10,878 bases of DNA, taken from the NCBI GenBank assembly GCA_004151065.3, contig NWUY0300001240.1, positions 7,472 to 18,349 on the forward strand. Reading direction: 5' to 3'. Each line of letters opens with the position of its first letter. The first letter of the stretch is position 1. Position numbers and translations under genes: made by a program. Positions 6,645 to 10,878 of the stretch are shown here, one piece after another. The notes under the pieces were generated by a model, which worked only from the letters and a program-made list of their open reading frames with translations, was not told where the DNA came from and made no database searches. The DNA comes from Larix sibirica (taxonomy: Eukaryota; Streptophyta; Pinopsida; Pinales; Pinaceae).

Positions 6645-7500
6645 GAACAATTTTGATTCCTCTTCAAGAGAGAATCCATGATGTTATGGGTACAGCCCAA
6701 GAGGGTATTCACACCATTAAACTTGAAAAGATGCCAGCTGTGGTAGATTGATTTAGCTAAGGCTTATGACAAGGTAAATTGGTGGTATCTTAGATCGGTG
6801 CTCCTACAAATGGGGATGAAGCTTCAAACTGTCAACTGAATCTTAAGTTGGGTATTCTCTGCTTCTTTTGTTGTGCTCATTAATGGATCTCCCTCAGGAA
6901 TCTTTAATTCTTCAAGGGGGCTCAGGCAAGGCTATCCTATGTCCCCCTTCTTGCTTTTATTGGTAGCAGGAGGTCTGAGGCTCTAAGCAAGTTGATTTTG
7001 GAAGCAAGAGTGCCAGGTCAATCTTCATATCGCATTTACTTTTTGTTGATAATGTTCTGATTTTCACCCAGGGCTCCTTAAAGCGAGATTAGATACTACA
7101 AATATCTCTTGGACACTTTCTATGGAGCAAAAGGTATGAAGTCAATTTCAGTAAATCAACTATGCTCCTTAATGGGCTGGAAGCTGATCTAGAAAGACAG
7201 ATTTCATAAGTTCTCCCCTAGTCTTCTGGCTTCTTGGATATTGGTTTTAAATACTTAGGTTTCCATTTAAAACCCAGTGACTATAGATACATTGATTAGT
7301 TGTGGATGTATAAGAAGATAGAAGCAAAATATTCTTGTTGATGCAATAGATGGCTCTCAAGAGGAGGTAGGCTAGGTTTAGTCAAAATTGTTCTTGAAAT
7401 CATCCTTGTATATTGGTTCTCAATTGCACGTTCCAAACAGAATTCTCAACAAGATAAGGAAAAAAAATGCTTTAGTTTCCTTTGGACAAGAAATAAAAAT
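6645..7500 (+). pseudogene. LINE-2 RT core and thumb (broken)
   Basis: Motif A IDLAKAYDKVNWWYL (frame 3, Asp at 6750-6752) is intact. TGA at 6837-6839 replaces the Trp expected after VN (VN*ILSW). Motif B reads [16 protein letters not shown], with Tyr where Cys is usual. TAA at 6984-6986, an indel and a deletion near 7016 lead to motif C FISHLLFVDNVLIFTQGS in frame 1 (7042-7053), where the second motif-C aspartate is Asn. Thumb-side DIGFKYLGFHLKPSDYRYID is followed by TAG 7297-7299 and by C*CNRWLSRGGRL with TGA 7339-7341. Both stops sit at Trp positions. Homology ends at KCFSFLWTRNKN. Confidence 0.9.
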
Positions 7501-7508
7501 CCGCAAAT

Positions 7509-7578
7509 AAAAACCCTAGGTTTTTTTAATTACTAAGAAAATAACAAAGTTTTTAAAGAGTCTATTCACTAGGGTTTT
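7509..7578. repeat. Inverted repeats at the LINE-2 3' break
   Basis: aaaaacc/ggttttt (7509-7515/7519-7525) forms a tight hairpin. aaaaccctag (7510-7519) is also complementary to ctagggtttt (7569-7578), about 50 bases away. Both contain the CCCTA telo-box core. They mark the point where LINE-2 homology stops, so they could lie at an insertion edge, but A/T runs make chance pairing possible. Confidence 0.5.
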
Positions 7579-7636
7579 AAGGAGTAAGTGCATATTTTAC
7601 ATACCTGGAATAAGCACCTCCAAAACTGCCCAAGAA

Positions 7637-7693
7637 AATCAACCTTGAATGAGCTCCAAAACAACCTGGAATCAACCATGAATGAGCTCCAAA
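7637..7693. repeat. 24-bp direct repeat, period 33
   Basis: 7637-7660 and 7670-7693 share 23 of 24 bases (core tgaatgagctccaaa). Further ctccaaa-type words recur through 7620-7800. This gives the would-be transcribed leader of the minus-strand segment a degenerate repetitive make-up. Confidence 0.8.
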
Positions 7694-7887
7694 TCTACTC
7701 CAAATAACTCCAAGATACTTAGCCCCTAAACTCTCCAAATTAGTCATTCAATCTGCTCTTCAAATCATCCTAGCAACCTCTCCAAAACATCCTTGCAATC
7801 AGCTCTCTAAAAGAAAGAAAGACCCCCAGCTCACAAACTCAAAATGCTCAAATGAATAGTGTGAGAGAAACAACGGGGGTGGGGTTG

Positions 7888-7895
7888 CTTTTATA
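7888..7895 (-). promoter_or_regulatory. TATA box of the minus-strand segment
   Basis: The minus strand reads gctataaaagcaaccccac, a strong plant TATA context with C/A-rich sequence downstream. Its distance from the TGTTAC end (about 240) suits an LTR U3 region. Confidence 0.5.
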
Positions 7896-8132
7896 GCTTC
7901 CTTGTGGGTTTAGGAACTTTCTAGAACCTTCCCCACTCAACAACCTTTTTTTTTAATTTAAAAAAATCGCCCTCCAAGCCGTCGTTGTATGGCCCCATAT
8001 GAAACCGGCAAGGTTGAACAAAATTGGCTGGTTCTGTACAGAACCGATCATTTCCGGTGTGAGATGGCAATTTGACCCAATGAGGGCACGGAACCGATCG
8101 GTTTTGTCGGTTCCGGTCCAGTTTTTGTAACA

Positions 8133-8363
8133 CTGCTTTCAACATAGTCTCTATCCCACGAAGTGAAAATCAGCAAGCAAATGTTATGGCAGGGTCAATT
8201 GTGAGCTTTGAACCATGCATGACAAAATCCATTTCAAAGTACCAAGTGGAGGTCATATTTCAACCATCCTTCCTAACAACATCGACAACCGGCAAGTATT
8301 TGAAGATGATAGAATATTGTGAATCTTTTGAATAGTCTAAATGAATTTGCCTCTCACTAGATT
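8133..8363. other. Unassigned retroelement flank
   Basis: Lies between the minus-strand segment and the gypsy reading frame, with stops in all frames. It is presumably upstream gypsy sequence (protease-side), but I see no motif that proves this. Confidence 0.4.
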
Positions 8364-8977
8364 GATCAGGGACAAGAAGACAGTGACCTAGAGCAACCAA
8401 TTGTATAGCTGAAAAGTAGTAATAAAATCCTTGGAGGTTTGGTACCTTTGTTAAAACTTTTTGATGATTCTGATGCTTTTAAAGGTTCAAAGGTCACTAA
8501 TATGGATGAGTAGGCCATTGAAGTCAACATGGGCTCTAAGGAAAACACAAGATCAGTGAAGATTGGTCGAGTATGCAATCCTCTAAAAAGGAAAAAGATT
8601 GAGGAATTGCTCCGTGAGTATAAAGATGTTTTCTCATGGTCATATGATGAGCTAAAAACCCACAATGCTAAGCTTATTAAGCACATAATTCCTTTGAAAG
8701 AATAAGCGAAACCTTTCGGGCAAAGACAAAGGCACATGAATCCCAAGTTCTTGTCACATGAATCCCAAGTTTGCCCCTATCATACAAAAAAGTTGCAAAA
8801 GTTGTTCAAAGCAGAAATAATCACTCTTGTTATGTACTCAAAGTAGGTGGCAAATGTTGTACCAATCCGTAAGAAGAATGGTGATATTAGAATTTGCATT
8901 TATTTTAAAAATTTGAACTTTGCATGCTTGAAAGATAATTATCCTTTTCCAAGCATGGAATATGTGTTACAAACAAA
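8364..8977 (+). pseudogene. Ty3/gypsy Pol fragment: linker and start of RT
   Basis: Frame 3. The linker before RT reads VKIGRVCNPLKRKKIEELL and REYKDVFSWSYDELK, then AKPFGQRQRHMNPKF. The RT fingers follow as VANVVPIRKKNGDIRICIYF, KNLN..CLKDNYPFPSMEYVLQ. These match Ty3/gypsy polyproteins, where VPVRKKNG, R.C.DFR.LN and KD.YPLP are conserved. Stops are at 8511 (TAG, possibly Trp), 8703 (TAA) and 8844 (TAG in SK*VAN, normally SKWVAN). The usual R.CVDF Asp is Tyr here. Homology ends abruptly after MEYVLQ at about 8972; the LTR begins at 8978, so the catalytic RT motifs, RNase H and integrase are missing from this window. Confidence 0.9.
8733..8776 (+). repeat. 22-bp tandem duplication inside gypsy Pol
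   Basis: cacatgaatcccaagtt occurs at 8733-8749 and again at 8755-8771, a 22-base step. The duplicated codons are HMNPKF. The +22 shift is compensated by one missing A in the run near 8785-8790, so frame 3 resumes at LQKLFKAEII. Confidence 0.85.
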
Positions 8978-9388
8978 TGTTATCAGAACCGGACCAGAAC
9001 CGGTAAAACCGGCCGATCTGACCAATTCACAAGCCCAACTAGTTAGCTTAGGTGTCTAAACCAGAAAACCCCTAGTTTAGTTCCGGAGCAATTGTGAACC
9101 AGCCAGTTTCGTGGGGGGCATTTTGCTACTAGAACCACAACTCACAAAATCATGAGGAATGGTTACAGTAAAGATATAAGGCTACATATGTAATATAGTC
9201 ACCATAGTGATTTTAGGTTGAATAATTAAGGTTTAAGTATTAGGGTTTAGTCAATTAGGGTTTTGGTCTCTCAAGCCCTTTATAAGAGCGAGGACCCTCA
9301 TTATATTGAACCGTACTGTCTCATAATAATATAATTGTGTTATTCAGCGCTCATGTGTTCGACAACTAACCCACTCTAGGGTTTCTCA
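8978..9388 (+). mobile_element. Putative 5' LTR of a further retroelement
   Basis: Starts TGTTATCAG with a CCGG-rich end exactly where the gypsy homology stops. It contains a TATA box about 300 bases in and polyadenylation-like AATAATATAAT (near 9323), and is followed by a tRNA-type primer binding site. CA at 9387-9388 is a plausible end, giving about 410 bases, but the 12-base gap to the binding site is wider than usual, so the right edge is uncertain. The element would extend past the window end, inserted into the gypsy relic. No coding domain shows whether it is copia or gypsy. Confidence 0.6.
9279..9287 (+). promoter_or_regulatory. TATA box of the LTR
   Basis: ccctttataagagcg, preceded by two telo-box-like agggttt words (9241-9262). 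Transcription would start about 30 bases downstream, giving a short R-U5 before the primer binding site. Confidence 0.5.
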
Positions 9389-9400
9389 ATTCTCGAAATA

Positions 9401-9412
9401 TGGTATCAAAGC
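9401..9412 (+). promoter_or_regulatory. Primer binding site, initiator Met tRNA type
   Basis: tggtatcaaagc matches the usual plant PBS TGGTATCAGAGC, complementary to the 3' end of initiator Met tRNA, with one change (G to A). It would prime minus-strand cDNA synthesis. Confidence 0.75.
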
Positions 9413-10517
9413 GAGAGAGTGCCTTAGACTAGTCCACTAAGTATGCTCTTCGCTTGCATTGTATGGTGATCTGGAGAATGAAAAATAGTGTGATTAGATT
9501 AGTGGGTTAGAAATTCTGAGGTTTTGTTCATTATGAAGAATATGTTCAAATCACCAGGATTTCTGAGTATGTTGTCGTATCGAAAAAACAGAAAAAGTGT
9601 CTGCATTTTGTTCCTAAGTGCCATGATCTGGTATGTAATAAGAAAGGTAGCGATGCAAATTTGAAAAGGTTGTCGATCTATAGATTAGCAAGGTCAAATA
9701 AATATGATTGCAAGGTAAAAAGGGCCACTGCAATATCAAGGAGAGTTATTAGAAGTCGCTAGACGCACTATGTACTAGAGTCACCGCAAATATGAATAGG
9801 GAGAGATCGGTTGCTGCAACCGCTATCTACTGTCCCTTTTCCATCTATTCCCCCTCGTTGCCAACCAGTTAAGCTGCCAAATTAGTAACCTTCACTGTTA
9901 AAAACCACCGTCAATACCTACAGAAGAGTCATCCACCATCAATCTAGAATATGTTGTTTTACTGTGGGTGTTTAATTTGTTAAGTCGCACCTTTGACAAT
10001 CGCCATTTCTTTATTAGACTCAGCAAGTTAACCGCCATCATTTGGAGCTGCCCAACTTTTTAATTGTCAACCGAATCAAGCTTTCGTCTTCTATAGTCAT
10101 TCAAGCCGCAATTCAAGTTGATCTTGTAGTCATTGTTGCATATTGGAACCATAAAATTTAAAGGAGCCTACATTTAAAAAGAAGAGTCGCCTTCTAAGCC
10201 CCCTAGCTGCCAACGATTTTCTTAATTCGAAGCAACTGCTATGAAAGGGAGTTATCATAAAGTCTTGTTGATGCCTATTAAAACCGTCGTTGACCTTGCC
10301 ATCATATATGCTCAAGCCGCCATGATTTTTTAACTATGCAGCTACTATATCAAATAAAAAAAGGGGTATGTGAATTGATAGGAGCCACCATCACGATTTC
10401 ACTAGAGAATAGAAGAGCCACCACCATTAACTTGAGAAATTAACTAAGAGAGTCGTCGTCGATTTTTTGGCCTTCAACACACAATTTTCTCACATGCATG
10501 CAACCTAAGTTCCCAAG
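9413..10517 (+). other. Non-coding internal region of the LTR element
   Basis: 1.1 kb after the primer binding site with no frame longer than about 60 codons and no gag or pol motif. From about 9775 the sequence carries recurring GAG(C/T)C(A/G)CC-type words with gccgcc/gccatc neighbours (near 9780, 9926, 10164, 10184, 10382, 10415 and 10450). They are spaced irregularly, the last three by 33-35 bases. This suggests an old, diverged tandem repeat. A 61-codon minus ORF (10130-10315) is probably chance. Confidence 0.5.
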
Positions 10518-10718
10518 ATGTTGTGGGAAATAACGAAGCCTTCTTCAAATCCTGAGTACAAAAAGGTCATTCCTAATGCCCTCAATTATCATCCTAAATC
10601 ATTTAATGGCGAAGGAATTTTGAAACGAAAGATGAGTCACACAACCCATGTTGTCAAGTTTATCAAAGAAGAACCCCCCGATATTGCCCATGGTGTTTGC
10701 CTTCCTAAAGAAAACTAA
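10518..10718 (+). CDS. Hypothetical short ORF, possibly gag-like or relic
   Basis: 66 codons from ATG to TAA. The product begins MLWEITKPSSNPEYKKVIPN and ends DIAHGVCLPKEN, is Lys- and Pro-rich and looks like a soluble, basic protein. The middle reads KRKMSHTTHVVKFIKEEPPD. The amino acid mix looks more coding-like than the surrounding sequence, but I recognise no family. It is the only ORF in the internal region of the LTR element, so it may be a residue of gag or of a captured host sequence. The frame does not continue recognisably past the stop. Confidence 0.3.
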   Translation: MLWEITKPSSNPEYKKVIPNALNYHPKSFNGEGILKRKMSHTTHVVKFIKEEPPDIAHGVCLPKEN

Positions 10719-10878
10719 GTTTCTATTCATTTTAGTAAGCCAATGCTTTGAAGACACGAAAGGGAGTAGTTAACAACTCAGTATGGATGGTTGCCTTGAT
10801 AGTTCAGCAGTTGTGAATCTAGGGAATAATCCCTCATTGGTTGAGACATGCATGTGGATTACAGTATACTGTTGAGGT
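10719..10878. other. Right edge, nothing identified
   Basis: No ORF, repeat or RNA gene recognised. Presumably still inside the LTR element. Confidence 0.5.

Larger units (their letters stand above)
5397..7500 (+). mobile_element. Second L1-type LINE relic (LINE-2), truncated at both ends
   Basis: Endonuclease C-terminal half, then RT and its thumb, in one orientation. The protein differs clearly from LINE-1 (VLINGSPSG versus VLINGAASP, for example), so this is another family. The N-terminal half of the endonuclease and ORF1 are missing, and homology stops in CFSFLWTRNKN near 7500, so zf-RVT and RNase H are missing too. There are more than ten stops and several frameshifts. The missing 3' end shows that it was cut by a later event, probably the minus-strand LTR-like segment that follows. 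Confidence 0.92.
7580..8132 (-). mobile_element. Putative minus-strand LTR or promoter-bearing segment
   Basis: On the minus strand the segment begins TGTTAC followed by a CCGG-rich 5' end (8132 down to 8090) that resembles the start of the LTR at 8978. About 240 bases in is a good TATA box (7888-7895). Next come a G+T-rich leader with near-repeated units and a consensus-like splice donor CAG|GTATGT (boundary 7605/7604). No coding frame is supported. No second copy, primer binding site or target-site duplication was found, and the inner end is not defined. A solo LTR or a retroelement promoter with first exon are both possible. Confidence 0.45.

Noticed and set aside
2108-7500. LINE-1 and LINE-2 as one broken element
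   Set aside because: LINE-1 ends with its own RNase H and 3' UTR, LINE-2 restarts with endonuclease, and both contain RT blocks with different family signatures.
7921-8145. 74-codon minus-strand ORF in the CCGG-rich segment
   Set aside because: Covers the putative U3 region of the LTR-like segment; low-complexity content with no motif.
8366-8746. 126-codon minus-strand ORF
   Set aside because: Exactly antisense to the gypsy Pol frame, whose protein is clearly recognisable.
8847-9059. One 70-residue protein spanning gypsy RT and the following DNA
   Set aside because: The first half is gypsy RT and the second half is LTR sequence read by chance. It is a junction artefact, not a fusion gene.
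1-10878. CRISPR array, rRNA or bacterial-type operon
   Set aside because: No regularly spaced identical repeats, no rRNA-like sequence and no compact co-directional gene set; everything recognised is plant retroelement or gene debris.

Overview
The window looks like nuclear DNA of a seed plant, and no gene in it appears intact. The evidence is two L1-type LINE pseudogenes of the plant kind (one carries a zf-RVT zinc motif and a C-terminal RNase H domain), a Ty3/gypsy Pol fragment, an LTR with an initiator-Met-tRNA-type primer binding site, an AT-rich background and frequent in-frame stops. The lineage cannot be set more closely from the sequence alone.

Layout. Positions 1-2070 hold a low-copy duplicated block. 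A coding-like fragment at 1-125 reappears at about 1446-1590, and a 3'-flank-like segment at 1195-1400 reappears at 1903-2070. Between the right-hand pair is a decayed 3' exon region (1587-1866) of a gene I do not recognise. Between the left-hand pair lies about 1 kb of other DNA: a perfect hairpin, a GC-richer segment with a telo-box-like motif, an AT-rich stretch and a Ser-rich short ORF. Positions about 2108-5222 are a 5'-truncated LINE (LINE-1 here) with RT, zf-RVT, RNase H and a 3' UTR ending in two hairpins and a TA/CA microsatellite. Positions 5397-7500 are a second, different LINE (LINE-2), in the same orientation, retaining half of the endonuclease and most of RT.

Positions about 7580-8132 look like an LTR or promoter-bearing segment on the minus strand. 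Positions 8133-8977 carry a Ty3/gypsy Pol fragment, broken off within RT where a plus-strand LTR begins (8978-9388). That LTR is followed by a primer binding site (9401-9412) and a long, mostly non-coding internal region with degenerate GAGYCRCC-like repeats. One unidentified short ORF lies at 10518-10718. The last 160 bases show nothing I can name.

The parts do not act as a system. They are nested and abutting retroelement remains beside a duplicated gene fragment. The clearest shared signal is decay by G-to-A change on the coding strand: at least eight Trp codons became stops across three unrelated elements, and each LINE has lost one of the two RT motif-C aspartates by the same kind of change. 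I found no convincing novel biological system. The items most worth checking are the two LINE 3' hairpins, the duplicated unknown gene fragment and the non-autonomous-looking LTR element.
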